Below are positions 28,860 to 40,900 of a stretch of DNA of 64,000 nt, piece by piece. Position 1 is the first letter of the stretch; the number at the start of each line of letters is the position of its first letter. Both the position numbers and the translations under genes were made by a program. The notes beneath the pieces are model-generated. The model made no database searches. It had not been told where the DNA came from and saw only the letters and a list, made by a program, of their open reading frames with translations. The stretch comes from Planctomycetia bacterium (GTDB lineage: Bacteria > Planctomycetota > Brocadiia > Brocadiales > Brocadiaceae): contig JABTVC010000002.1 of NCBI GenBank assembly GCA_015075005.1, positions 1,036,259 through 1,100,258 of the forward strand. Direction: 5' to 3'.

Positions 28860-30214
28860 GTGTCTCAACCAAAAAGACTTAAAGAAATCACAGAAAAATA
28901 TATAAAGTGTTTTGATGAGGACAATTTGAATAAAATTGCCCGTGAGACATTCTTTGTACAACGTTCAACCAATAAAGTATCCGGCAGAGACTTTGTAGAA
29001 CTGACGTCTGTAGAGCATTTTGATATGGAATAATTCTTTTGAAGGATTAAGCGATATTCTTCGCAGGAAGTCTCCGGAGTCAGATATAACCCCACAGGCA
29101 TTGAGTAAAAAGATAAATAGCAAGAACGCGGTAGCATTTTAGAACGTACGTTAGAGGCCATATACAAAGAACAGGTAGCGCCTAAATTAAAGAAGATGCC
29201 TTTAGAGGTATTAGAGCAATTTTCAAATGTGTATCTTCAGGATAGTACCCAAATAGAGCTCCAATGAGCATTTATCGGAAGAATTCAGAGGAGTAGGCGG
29301 CAGTGCGAGTAAATCCTCCTAAAGATAGATTTATTATATGAGGCAACACGTCATATATTGAAAAAGTTTTCATTACGGAAGGGATCTATCCGGATCAGAA
29401 AATGGAGCAAGAGTATTGGATCAGATACGGAAGGGATTTGATAATCAGGGATTTAGGATATTTTGATCTTCCGCATTAGGAGATATCGGGGAAAAGGAGC
29501 TATTATTTAAGTCGCTTATTCAAGAGCACTAAAGTCTATTTAAGCTCAAATCCCGGTGCGAAGCCGTAGACCTTGCGTCATATGTAAAACAAATTGGTAA
29601 TAGGTTTAATAGATATGAAAGTTTATCTTGAGAAGCCAGGATATGCAGCCGCCTGATAGCGTATCGCACACCGGAGCATATAATAAATGACCGCCGACGT
29701 AAAGCCAAAAGATCAGCACAAAGAAAAGGAAGACCTTGTCCCGTGAATATTTAGAATGGTTAGACTATAGCTTCTTCATCACCAATGTAGAGACAAAAAC
29801 CTGGCCGCCGGAAATAGTAGGCACCATATACCGAATGAGGTGGCAGATAGAGTTGATATTTAAACAATGGAAGCAATTATTCCGAATTGATGTAATGAAG
29901 GGAAGCCGTGCAGAAAGGATTCGCTGTCTTATACGGCCGATTGATAATGATACACGATCGTGACTCAGATATATGCATTTAGCGCAGGGCATTGTCATTG
30001 TACTATGGGTCGTGAGGTTAGCGCAGTAAAGCTGATTCAATGGCTACAGAGGAAAGGCCGTCTATGCCAATCCATTATAAACAACAGGCTTTCAACACTT
30101 ATGGAAGAATTGCTAAATAGTCTCTCCAGAGGACTTTTAAAACAAAAGCGACGGCGTAAAACAACTTTTGAATTAATAAGCGGCCAGATTGAATTTTTAG
30201 AAAGTTTTTCATGA
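28860..30214 (+). pseudogene. IS4-family transposase, decayed
   Basis: GTG 28860 opens SQPKRLKEITEKYIKCFDE, which stops after ~57 codons. Fragments follow in shifting frames, then a clean C-terminal part from ~29.74 kb. It contains the exact IS4 YREK signature Y-x2-R-x3-E-x6-K in YRMRWQIELIFKQWK (Tyr codon at 29829), before ending at TGA 30212-30214. Many indels. The DDE catalytic core is only partly readable. Confidence 0.75.
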
Positions 30215-31142
30215 TGACAGGAGACGACAGCCAAATCAAAAAGAAGCATGTTCTCAAAGAGCCGAAACTAATCAAGTCGGTTCGCTATTGTGGGCGTGAC
30301 TTTACCAGGGAAGAAATGAAAGTTATTAGTGAAATAGTCACGACAAAAGGTTTGGGCAGAACGGCTATTTCTGAGAAGATATGTGAACAATTTCTATGGC
30401 TAAAAGCAGATGGCAAGCTAAAAGATATGAGTTGCCGTAGCGCTGTTGCGCATGGAAAGGACGGCTGGTTCAGTTGCCGCCCCCTTGAGACGAAAATGGC
30501 AATGGCAAACAGTACAAACACCGTACTATGTTAAATGATAAGCAACCTTTGCTCAATCTGTCCGCCGGAAAGATTCAAGATATAAGTTTGGATATAGTAA
30601 AAACCCCCAAACAATCCCGAATATGGAACGAAATGATTCATCGTTGGCATTATTTAGGATATAAAAAATTGGTTGGTTCCCAACTTCGCTATCTGATAAA
30701 TAGCCGTTCCGGCATACTTGGATCATTAGGTTTCGGCATCAGCCTGGAATGTGCAGGCGAGAGAAGGTTTTATAGGTTGGAGTCGTCAAATTGGGAACAA
30801 AATCTCCATCTGATAGTAAATAATCCCGGTTTTGATTTTGCCGTGGATAAAATGGCGAACCTTGCATCAAGAGTATTGGGCTTAGTCGCCAAAAACTTCC
30901 AAATGATTGGGAACAACGTTACAAATATCGGCCTGTAATGCTAGAAACGTTTGTAGAAAAAACGTTTCAGGGTACTTACTATATAAGGCGGCAAATTGGA
31001 TTTGCTTAGAGAAACGAAGGAAGGGGAAATTGGGAGACTATTCCAAACTTTACGAAAATGTAAAATTAATAATGGTATATCCCCTGCAAAGAATTCCGTT
31101 CTGTATTACAACAATTGCCAATAAGTTCTTAGCTCGTTTTTA
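30211..31142 (+). pseudogene. DUF4338 protein (DruA-like), frameshifted
   Basis: ATG 30211 overlaps the transposase stop (ATGA). Three frames together read: an N-terminal helix-turn-helix-like part (REEMKVISEIVTTKGLGRTA); then from ~30.53 kb the DUF4338 core (HRWHYLGYKKLVGSQLRYL, LGSLGFG, LHLIVNNPGFDF, ANLASRVLGL); then ETFVEKTFQGTYY and AANWICLEKRRKGK. This family includes the Druantia protein DruA and many transposon-linked homologues. Here it lies inside an IS with shared inverted repeats, so it is a passenger or a second mobility protein rather than part of a defence island. At least two indels break it. Confidence 0.75.
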
Positions 31143-31183
31143 GTAAAAGCTAGGTTGATGCGTATGGGGTAGGCATCGCCTAC

Positions 31184-31213
31184 CATGTATTTGGATTTAT
31201 GCGGGTAATTTGT
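31184..31213 (+). repeat. 30-base dispersed repeat, copy A
   Basis: CATGTATTTGGATTTATGCG followed by GGTAATTTGT, 29 of 30 bases identical to 42946-42975. It begins at the last base of the GGTAGGC palindrome next to the IS4-like element. Confidence 0.75.
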
Positions 31214-31626
31214 GCGGATGTGGAATGGATGAAACGGATGGGAACGATTTTTACAAGGAACGGATTATTGTAATGGGGGGACAATACTTGCTTTACATCA
31301 TAATATTGACGAGTTTGGTTCGGCAGGCAATGCCGGCCTACATAAAAATTGCTCGGATAGGAAATATGCAATTATTCCGAATTATCGAAGGGTGCGAATG
31401 CCTGTGTAACCTATTTCTTTACGGTTGGCAGGATTATCGTAAAAAAAACATCTATGGAAAGCATGAAAAGCAGGAAAGGTTGAAAGAATAAACCACGACA
31501 CAAAGAAGAAAGTGTAAATGACAGCAGACAGTGTCAGTAACCGACACTGTCACTAATCACAGACATTGTCTTAGCATTCTTTGTGACGTCGCGGTAAAAA
31601 TTTTGTATAAGAAGGAGGTAAAACAA
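31214..31626. other. Intergenic region with a perfect palindrome upstream of the toxin-antitoxin pair
   Basis: No gene supported. GACAGTGTC (31527-31535) and GACACTGTC (31543-31551) form a perfect 9-bp inverted repeat with a 7-base centre. A related GACATTGTC follows at ~31562. The site is 76 bases upstream of the antitoxin ATG and is an operator candidate for toxin-antitoxin autoregulation, or a hairpin. Confidence 0.45.
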
Positions 31627-31857
31627 ATGAAATTCGTAAGGATCACGGTTAACCCGAACCAGATGGGTGGTATGCCCTGCATCCGCGGATTGCGCATTCC
31701 GGTGGCAACCGTTGTGGGAATGGTTGCCGACGGCATGACCGTGGAAGAGATCATCAAGGCTTTTCCCGATCTGGAACACGATGACATACGCGAGGCGTTG
31801 CAATATGCGGCTGAGGCAGTGCGGGAACGTGAACTCCCACTGGTGCATGTCACGTGA
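31627..31857 (+). CDS. DUF433 antitoxin
   Basis: 76 residues from ATG 31627, preceded by a strong AAGGAGGT; the frame extends upstream without function. DUF433 signatures: [54 protein letters not shown], a winged-helix-like DNA-binding fold. It overlaps the DUF5615 gene by GTGA. In such pairs DUF433 is the antitoxin and DNA-binding repressor. Confidence 0.9.
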   Translation: MKFVRITVNPNQMGGMPCIRGLRIPVATVVGMVADGMTVEEIIKAFPDLEHDDIREALQYAAEAVRERELPLVHVT

Positions 31858-32246
31858 AATTTCTGGTGGACAATGCATTGTCATATTTGGTGGCGGAAGG
31901 TCTCGGGCAGGCTGGGCATGATGCAAGACACGTCCGAGAGTATGGGATGCAGGCAGCGGATGACAGCGCCATCTTTGAGCTTGCTGCCCGTGAAGAGTGT
32001 GTGGTTATTTCAGCGGATACCGATTTCGGCACTCTTCTTGCATTACGGCAGGAGACTAAACCATCCGTGATTCTTCTTCGGGGTGTGTCTCAACGGCGCC
32101 CTGAAAAGCAAGTTGCTCTCTTGCTTGCCAACTTGCCGAATATAACTGATGCCTTGATGCAGGGCAGCATTGTCGTTTTTGAGGAAAGGCGGCTTCGTAT
32201 CCGTTTGTTACCTATTGGAGGTCGAAAAACGGCAAAGAAAACATAG
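31854..32246 (+). CDS. DUF5615 PIN-like toxin
   Basis: 130 residues from GTG 31854. The N-terminus [10 protein letters not shown] and the block [13 protein letters not shown] hold the conserved acidic residues of the PIN-like (Mut7-C-related) DUF5615 family, with LLRG further on. It probably acts as an RNase held in check by the preceding DUF433 protein. The pair is intact, unlike most neighbours, and lies between the two Tc genes; its location may be accidental or stabilise the locus. Confidence 0.88.
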   Translation: MKFLVDNALSYLVAEGLGQAGHDARHVREYGMQAADDSAIFELAAREECVVISADTDFGTLLALRQETKPSVILLRGVSQRRPEKQVALLLANLPNITDALMQGSIVVFEERRLRIRLLPIGGRKTAKKT

Positions 32247-32284
32247 ATGCAATATAAATTTTAAGAGTTACAGAGGGGGTCATT

Positions 32285-32523
32285 ATGATACCGTCATTCA
32301 CCACCATACCCAGCACAGCCAAAGACCTTGCAAGTCTTTTGGCAAAGTAAAAGACAATCTGCTCAATAATCCCACAAAAGCCTTTGCAAGATTGGCTGAG
32401 GTATTGGGTGAATTGAGTCTCATCTTGGAGTTTATTGAAAAAGAAACTGTTCGTTACTTAGAAATCATTTTCTTGCCGGATAAAGTAATTTTATCCCATG
32501 CAGGAACGAATGAAACCTGCTGA
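32285..32523 (+). pseudogene. Small helical protein upstream of TcA, one-base frameshift
   Basis: ATG 32285 has GAGGGGGT upstream. The frame reads MIPSFTTIPSTAKDLASLLA and then stops. The neighbouring frame continues KVKDNLLNNPTKAFARLAEV...FLPDKVILSHAGTNETC to 32523. One A added in GCAAAG (~32348) joins them into an ~80-residue helical protein. No family recognised. It is part of the same run as the next small gene and TcA, so it may be a chaperone or accessory of the toxin. Confidence 0.5.
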
Positions 32524-32743
32524 TGGGGATATGATTGATGGCATCAAAGAAATCACACGCTGGCTCAAAGATGAATCAGAGGCCATTCTTCAAATGGTGG
32601 ATGCAGACCAATTGGATGTGGCAAACCAACAAATTAAATCTGCAAGATTGGCTATACTGCAAACTCGTAGGGATATAGTAGAGGCATTGGCGCAATTGAA
32701 ATTACTGCAAGCGAGTTTTATAGTTTCTTCACAAACCGTGTAA
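32510..32743 (+). CDS. Small coiled-coil protein upstream of TcA
   Basis: 77 residues from ATG 32510, which has AGGA just upstream (an earlier ATG at 32498 has none). Almost wholly helical: KEITRWLKDESEAILQMVDA, then NQQIKSARLAILQTRRDIVE. It overlaps the preceding small gene and ends 35 bases before the TcA start. Unrecognised; co-transcription with TcA is likely. Confidence 0.55.
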   Translation: MKPADGDMIDGIKEITRWLKDESEAILQMVDADQLDVANQQIKSARLAILQTRRDIVEALAQLKLLQASFIVSSQTV

Positions 32744-32778
32744 TGAAATTGAATGAAACGAAATAAAGGAGGAATGCC

Positions 32779-34946
32779 ATGGCAAATCAAAGTGAAAGCA
32801 AAAAACCAAACCTCGTTCTCGGACGTGGCCGACAGGCTCAACCACCCCTTGGCAAATCTCATCGTGCAGGCATTCGATAGGGATATGCGTGGCGAGGAGC
32901 TTTGGGAGAAGGTATTACCGATAAAGACGGTAAATACGAAATCGCCTGGTCGCACAGCCAGCTAAGTGGCAGGGTAAAAGACGGCAGATATCATTATGAA
33001 AGTATTTACACGGGAAAAGAAGACCCTGCTCTATGCTTCTGATATAGATGCGGTGCGTTTTAATGCTTCGGAGCGGAAGAGATCAACATCACCATTGAGC
33101 AGACCATTAAGCCTGAAGTAGCGGAATATGATTTATCCTGAAACAGGTTACTTACTTAGCCGGTAAGGCAGCCATTGCCGACCTGCAAGAAAGTAAAGAA
33201 CACCGTGATATTACCTTCCTCTCAAAGAAGCCGAAATACCCGCAGAAAAAATAGAGCATCTGGTGGTGGCGCACCGACTGAGCGAGGCATCTAAAATTGA
33301 TGCTGCCTTTTTCTATGCCCTACTCAGGAAAAACACCCTGCTGAAAAACGACTTTGCCAAGTCATTCCATGCCAGGTTGATGATTGATATCAACACAGAG
33401 ATACAACCATTGCTGTATGATGCAGCATTGGCAGACCCAAAAACTATTCAGCGTGATGTGGAAGCTGCCGCAAAAGAATTGATTGTTTCTGATAATGTGG
33501 CGAAGGAATGGAAGAGAAATGTGGAGCTATTGCAACAATATAAAAAGAAGGCAGAAGAATACTACAAAACGACCATCCCCGAAAAGTGCTGAATATCATC
33601 AGCCGCTTCGTGCTGGAAAATAAAATAGAAGAGATCGGCAAAATATTCGAAGAAAACAAAAACGACCTGAATCTCTTTCTACAAAAATAACAGATGAATC
33701 TTTCTTTAGCAGTGAAGCAAAAGCAAGCCTTGCATTGAGCGAATTATTGGGATTTGATGACCTGATCATCAGTCATATCAGTGAATCGCAAAAAATTAAA
33801 AAACCTGAGGATGTAAGAAAATTAGCCAAACTGAACAAAGCCGCCTGGAAAGAGGAATTAACCAAATTGGCAGACAAAATAGACCTTGCCGGCAAACCAT
33901 TAGACAAAAAGCTGATCGATCTTCATGCTTCCTCCATTGTGAGAAAAATGGAAAAAGCATATCCTGCCATGGCCTTTACCGCACAATTGGAAAGGGAGAA
34001 AAAGAAGAATATTATTTTGAAAAACCACAAAGAAATCACTGAATTTCTTACCAGCCATGATGATTTTGATTTGCAGCATAGCAACATAGATCTTTTCCTG
34101 AAAAAGAAAAAATTAGCTACCAGGAAAAACGAAGCCATGCGGGAAGAATTGAAGTCCGTGCAGCGTGTTTTTAAACTGGTTCCTCATTATAGTAAAACAA
34201 ATGCCTTATTAAAGGAGAATATTCATTCCGCACAAAGCATTGCTGCCATAGGCGAAACCCGCTTTGTAAAAGAAATAGCCCCCAAAGCAGGCATCAAAGC
34301 CGAAGAGGCCGAATCCATTTTCAGAAGGGCAGAACGCACCAATACAGCCGCCATGCTTATTGTTGGTGAATTGCAGGATACCATGCGGGCTATGGATGTT
34401 CCGGCTCTGGAGATGAAATCGCTTGCCATGAAATTGGAAGCGGTAAGCAAAGATTTTCCCAACCTTAAGTCGCTTTTCAAGCTCACCGATCTCTGTGCCT
34501 GTGAACATTGCCGTTCAGTGTATAGCCCGGCTGCTTACCTCGTTGAGATACTTCAGTTTTTAGACAAAAGAAGTGTGGTTGACATTACTGTTCCTGCCCC
34601 ACCGCCACCGGCAGTTCGTCCCACCTTAAAAATAGCCAAAGATGTATTGTTTGAACGCAGACCCGATTTAGGTGAGATTGACCTGAGCTGCGAAAATGCC
34701 AATACCCCGGTGCCTTATATTGACCTGGTTTGTGAATTATTAGAGGAAGCGGTTGCCCCAGATGTCGGTATAGATTACACCGGAGTGCTTTCAGATGGAG
34801 CGAATCCGTTGAAAGGTAAAATATCCAATGGCATGCTTAACACCCTGGTAGCGCCAGGTATGCCCGTAACCGATCAGGCACAGATTTTCGAAACGGAAAC
34901 AACAACGGGATTATCAGACACCTTACCTCATTATTTGCCGGGATAA
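32779..34946 (+). pseudogene. TcA toxin subunit, N-terminal part, many frameshifts
   Basis: ATG 32779 has AAAGGAGG upstream. Reading across frames gives ANLIVQAFDRDMRGEELL-GEGITDKDGKYEIAW, a carboxypeptidase-regulatory/transthyretin-like beta domain not found in classic TcA. TcA N-terminal helices follow (TYLAGKAAIADLQESKE, EIPAEKIEHLVVAHRLS). From 33735 a clean 403-codon stretch includes the VRP1-type block LFKLTDLCACEHCRSVYSPA. About eight indels lie at ~32.85, 32.90, 32.97, 33.08, 33.15, 33.23, 33.59 and 33.70 kb, mostly in A, T or G runs. One more A at ~34,947 (GATAAAAAG) links to the next frame (RDKK-AVCKIVHTGGNNYKV). All pieces are collinear with one protein. Confidence 0.8.
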
Positions 34947-37900
34947 AAAGCGGTTTGTAAAATCGTTCACACCGGAGGAAATAATTACAAAGTATTCCGG
35001 TTGAGACAAACCCTTTCGTCTGCTGAAGAATTGGCGGCTGCACCAGAATATGTAAATGCCAATGCCTACGATGCTTTACGAACCAATGCGTATGCCTTTC
35101 AACTCCCCTTTGATTTAAACCACACGGAAGGCAAAGCATATTTTACCCGGTTTGATATCTCCCGTGCAGAATTGATGAAAGATTTTCAGTCGGCAGGAAA
35201 TCCGGCTGATGAGGCCATCGCTGCAGAGAAGCTGGGATTGACCGATGCTGAAAGAAAGCTGATGGTAACACCCGATGCGGCTAATCAACAGAAATATTGG
35301 AATACTACCGCTGCTACAGCCTCAGATGAGATGAAGGTGGTAGATACCTTTCTGACCAAGACAGGGCTTACTTACAAGGAACTTGTTTTGTTGTTATCGC
35401 TGAGGTTTATTGACCCGGCAAAAAATCTTTTCATTAAACACCTCGACCTGACCTGCGATACCACCAAAAAAGAAATGGTCAATCTAAATGATGTGGCTTT
35501 AGATAGAATACATCGTTTTCTGCGGTTACAAAAGAAAACAGGCTGGAAATTTGAAGTGCTGGACGAGGTTATTTCCCAAAGCAAATTGGGTAACGGACAA
35601 TTGGATGATACTTGCCTGATCAAGGCCTCCGGATTGTTAAAACTTTCAGGAGAAACAGGTATTAAAATCACCGAGTTGGTTGGTTTTTATGGAGAAATTC
35701 CTCATAAAGAGTTAATGGAAAATGGAACTGTACCGCTTTATCATCAAATATTCCTGAACAAAGCCAAAAATGGTTTTATTGACGAAGGTCTATTACCCGA
35801 AAAAGTTGACGGTTCTCAATTGTTGAGCAATTTCAAATCCAGTCTATCGGTATGTCTGCAAATCAAAGAGCAGGATTTAGAATTTAAGTTATTGCCCCTG
35901 TTGCCCGATGGCAACCTGACGTTTTCAAATCTAAGCTATTTATATGCCGCTTCCAGGTTGATGAAAAAAACGAAGCTGAAAATAGATGATTTTGCAATTC
36001 TCACCAAACTTACAGGTCTAAATATTTCCGATTCGCCCGAAAAGACATTGGAGTTTGTAGAAGCAGTCACAGATTCCAAGAAATCACCATTAAAAACAGC
36101 AGATGTAAAATTCATGCTCCAGCATAAAGCAACCAATCTTGCTGACCGGGAAATAAAAGATGATAAGATTACCCAAGTACTGGAGAAATTACAAAAGGAT
36201 TGCCAGGGTAATTTCTCAGCGAACAAATCTCCCTTTGATGCTAATCTGTCAGCAGACGAGCAGAAAGAAACATTGCAAAATGCCTTGTCCAAACTGAGTG
36301 GCATAGGAGAAGAAGATGTTAAAACCTTTATTAAATTCATTGACAGGGATTGGACATCAGCAAATAATGCAAAGACCTTTACGGATGACAAACTAAACGA
36401 CTTATTTGATACAACGCAGATTAAAAACAAAATTGATGCCTTGGCAGCAGCGCCCGGCCCTGACATTAGCAATGAGCAGAAGGGTTTAGTCAATGTCTTT
36501 TTAGATGCCATATCTGCATATCAGTTACATGTAAGCAAGCAATCTATTCTGGAACAAATGCTGGCCACAACCTTCAAGGCAGATTCCGAATTAGTAAAGA
36601 TAGTTTTGAAATATGCCATATTAAAACAGCCTGCCCCCGGCACCAGCCTCTTATCAGATATCCTGCTTTCTGATACCTTGATTGATACGGATATAACTCA
36701 TGTTACGCCTATTTTACCACCAATCACCAATGTTGCTTTTCCCGATCAATATCGTGCCCTCCGACTGACGCATAAGGTGTTCCCTTTGATCAACTCTTTC
36801 AGACTGAGTAATCAGGAAGTAGCCTGGTTATTTGAAAATAATATAACATTGGGTTGGCTTGAATGGGATAGCATTCCTTATGAAACAGGGCAGACAGCAA
36901 TTGATTATGCCAAATATGCTGCCTTTGCCGAAATGATTAATCTAGCAAAACAACTGACACCTGTGCCCAATCCGGCAGATGCAGAGCATCCAATCACTTT
37001 CCTCACTATTGCAGAAATGCTCTTACCGGCTAGCGGTACCATGAGGAATCAATTTATAGAGGCATTTTCTCTACTGACAGGCTACATCAAAGAAGATGTA
37101 GATACTGTTGATGCACATTTATTTCCGGTATTCGACCTCAGCAATTATAGAGATGCAAAAACATGGAAATCTATAAGCGATTGTGCCGAACATCTAAGAA
37201 AATTAGGCTCAAACGTTGTTCAGGTCAAGGAGTATATCAAATCGGTATTAACAAGTACCGATACCCATCTCTTGCGTACCGCCCTGAAAGCCCGCTACGA
37301 TGAAGATACCTGGCTAAGCACACTCAAGGAAATCATGGATGCTGTCCGTTCTCAAAAAAGGGATGCTTTGGTGGCTTATCTGTTAACTGTAAACCCTGAA
37401 ATGAAAGACGAGAACGATTTGTATGATTATTTCCTCGTAGATGTGGAAATGGAGGCTTGCATGCCTTCATCCCGCATTGTTCAGGCACATGGCACAATTC
37501 AGCTTTTTGTGCAACGTTGTTTGATGGGACTGGAGCCAAAAGCTGCGGCCGTTGTGAATAATGACAAAAGCTGGGAACAATGGAAGTGGATGAAAAACTA
37601 CCGGGTGTGGGAAGCCAACCGCAAGGTATTCTTGTATCCAGAAAACTGGATTGAAGCCGAACTAAGAGATGATAAGTCTTTTTTATTTACAGAACTTGAA
37701 AATGAGCTACTGCAAAATGAACTTACAGAATTTACAGCAGAAGAAGCATTGATCAAGTATCTTGAAAAATTAGACAACATCGCTTTTTTAGAAGTAGTTG
37801 CCACCTGGTACCAGTCTGATATTAAAACCATGCATGTATTTGCAAGAACCAAAGGAGGAGACCCCGCCATCTATTACTACCGGAAATTTGAACAGGAACG

Positions 37901-40900
37901 TTACTGGACACCCTGGGAAAAAGTGGAATTGGATATTACAGGAGACCATCTGTTGGCATTTGTTCGCAACAATCGCCTGTGTTTGGCTTGGCCAATGTTC
38001 AGTGAGGAGCCTGATCCAAATCCTAAAGCAAAGATGCCTGATCAGACGAATACTACTACGCCACAACCAATTAACAAGCCCGAACGAAAGCTAAAAATCC
38101 AACTGGCAATCAGCGAATTTGCAAATAAAAAATGGCAGCCGAAAAAGATATCGAAGGATGGGATTCTTACACCTTCCAATTTTACCGTGGACGAGAATGT
38201 ACTAAGAAGAGATAAGTACAACATGATGTATTTTGAAATAGGTCAGCAAGTATGGCTTTTTAGTTCGAGTTTATCTCATGGCCAAGAGCAACACAAATTA
38301 AATGGGGTATTTAATATTGCAGGATGCAAAGGCTACCCTGAATTAGTTCCAAATTTTACAGAGCACAAATTTCCTGACTTTTTGCCTGATTTTAAAGATA
38401 CCTTATTGACATCGCAGCGTTACATCGAACAAGATAAAGTTAATCCAAATGATCTTTCAGTTAAAAATGGGATTTCATTTTTCAGTTTCTATGAAATATT
38501 GGGGAAAACACCGGGGACTTTCAGGTTGTCATATCCACATCAACTGACCAAGATTGACCTGGTAGCATTACTTTTCCAATATTTGACGATGTATGCTTAT
38601 GGTACTGATAAAGGATATCTTCGCGATCGTTCCATAAAATTTCCGTTAGGCACCTTGCTTCCCTATTTCAAGGAAGACAGCAATCATGCCTATGTCATTA
38701 TTCCAGGTTTTTATGAAAGAGAAAAAGAACAGGAAACAGCAGATTCATCTGTGGTGAACAGAACTGGTTCTCATGTGATGCAATTGATTGAGGATATTAT
38801 TGCCTTGTTTAATAAATATATTGCTAAATACAAAGCCGATCCGGGACAGGACATTAATGCATTAATTCAGGAGTTGGTAGCAGATAATGATTATCAGCAA
38901 ATTGTTAATGAACTCAAGGTGTATGCAAGTTTATCCTATGGAGAGCAATTCAAGAATATGTACCATCCTTTGATCTGTTCCTTGAGAAAAAAACTCTACA
39001 GAGATGGCATTCCGGAATTAATGAAACGTGAAACTCAATTGCAGAAAACGAATTTTGATTTTGAAACACATTACAGTCCGAATTCAGCTATAGTTCCCAA
39101 AACATACCTTATTAGAGAAAGTGGAGTAGATACTTTATCGTATCCGGTGGAGGATTTAGATTTCACCAGCGATGGAAGTTATAGCGCTTATAACTGGGAG
39201 CTATTCTTCCATGTTCCGTTCATGTTGGCTACAAGATTGACTAAGAATCAACGCTTTGAAGAAGCCCTTACCTGGTTTCATTACATGTTTAATCCAACCG
39301 GTGCATTGGAAGGCACTGCACCGCAAAAATACTGGGTAACCAAACCATTCTATCTGACCCACGACAGCGACTATGTCAATCAGCGCATTGATACCCTGTT
39401 GTACAAAATTGCCGCCCCCAATACACCAGAAAGAAAGGAATTGGAGTTTGCCATTGACCAGTGGAGAACCAAGCCCTTCAAACCACATGTAGTGGCACGC
39501 TTCAGGCCGGTAGCCTACCAAAAGGCATTGTTGATGAAATACATTGATAATCTGACGGAATGGGGAGATTATTTGTTCCGGCAGGATACGATGGAGTCCA
39601 TTGTCCAGGCTACACAGATGTATATTTTGGCGGATAAATTATTAGGGCCTAAGCCACGGATAATTCCACCCGCCATAAAAGCTCCGTATGAATCCTATGA
39701 TCAGATGGAGGCTAAATTAGATGCATTTGGAAATGCCTTGATTGATTTGGAAAATATCTTGCCCGATTTATCTGCATTGCCGGAAGGTGGCGCTGAATTG
39801 CCCCCTGCCCCGGTTACCCTGTCTATGCTGTATTTCTGTATTCCGAAAAATGACAAGATGCTGGAGTACTGGGACCGGATCGCAGACAGGCTGTTTAAGA
39901 TACGTCATTGCCAGAATATTGATGGCGTAGAACGCAGTCTTGCCTTGTTTGCGCCGCCTATTGATCCGGGTATGCTGGTTCGTGCGGCAGCCGCCGGTTT
40001 AGATATTTCATTCATACTGGCAGGCATCAATGCCCCTACGCCTTATTACCGGTTTAATGTGCTATCTCAAAAAGCAACGGAGTTGGCACAGGAAGTGAGA
40101 GGTCTTGGCAGCTCGTTATTGCAGGCATTGGAAAAAAAAGATGCCGAAGCCATGTCTTTGTTGCGTAGCGAATTGGAAATAAAGGTGCTCAATGCCGCAA
40201 AGGATATGAAGTTGCTCCAAATTAAGGAGGCTAAAGAGCAGATTGAGATATTGAAAAGGACGAAAGCTGTGACGGAGGAGAGAAATATATACTATTCGAA
40301 AATTGAAAAGATAATTTCGAATGAGCAGTTGAATTTAGATAAACTTTCCGAGTCCAACGTTTTCCAAACTGCAGCTCAAGTTGTTCAGGTATTAGGTGGC
40401 ATTTATTCCTTAATACCCGATTTTAAAATAGGAGCGCACGGTTTTGGCGGTTCACCCGCTGTTGACGCTTCTTTTGGAGGAGTCACTTTATCGCGTGCTG
40501 CAAATGCTGCAGCCGATGTCCTGAATATTTTAAGCAGAATAGCTTCTTATGAAGCCAGCCGAGCATCTACACTGGGAGGATATGATAGACGTTTCGATGA
40601 CTGGAAACTTCAAGAACGATTGGCTAAAAAAGAACTTCTTCAAATTGATAAGCAAATAGTTGCAGCAGAAATCCGCAAAGAAATAGCTGAAACAGATTTA
40701 AAGAATCACGAGCTGCAAATTGACAACGCGAAGAAAACGGATGAATTTATGCGGTCTAAATTCACTAACAAGGAATTGTATGATTGGATGATCGGTCAAA
40801 TCAGTTCAGTATATTTCCGTGCCTACCAATTAGCCCATGATTTTGCTAAAAAAGCAGAACGGAGTTATCGCTTTGAGTTGGGGAACGATGATTCTTTCAT

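Larger units (their letters stand above)
28660..31166 (+). mobile_element. IS4-family-like element carrying a DUF4338 gene, with terminal inverted repeats
   Basis: The ends are imperfect 35/36-base inverted repeats (28660-28695 starting CATACGCATCAACCTA, and 31132-31166 ending TAGGTTGATGCGTATG). They are flanked directly by a 10-base near-identical direct repeat (AGGTAGGCAT at 28650-28659, GGGTAGGCAT at 31167-31176), a length typical for IS4-family target duplications. On the right side the target is a palindrome GGTAGGCATCGCCTACC (31168-31184). The element holds a degenerate IS4 transposase and a degenerate DUF4338 gene overlapping by ATGA. Confidence 0.75.

Noticed and set aside
30211..31142. 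Druantia defence system
   Set aside because: Only a DUF4338 gene is present, inside an IS; no large helicase (DruE) or other Druantia genes lie nearby.
31210..31491. 93-codon plus-strand frame after the IS4-like element
   Set aside because: Unnatural composition, no ribosome site and overlap with repeat debris.
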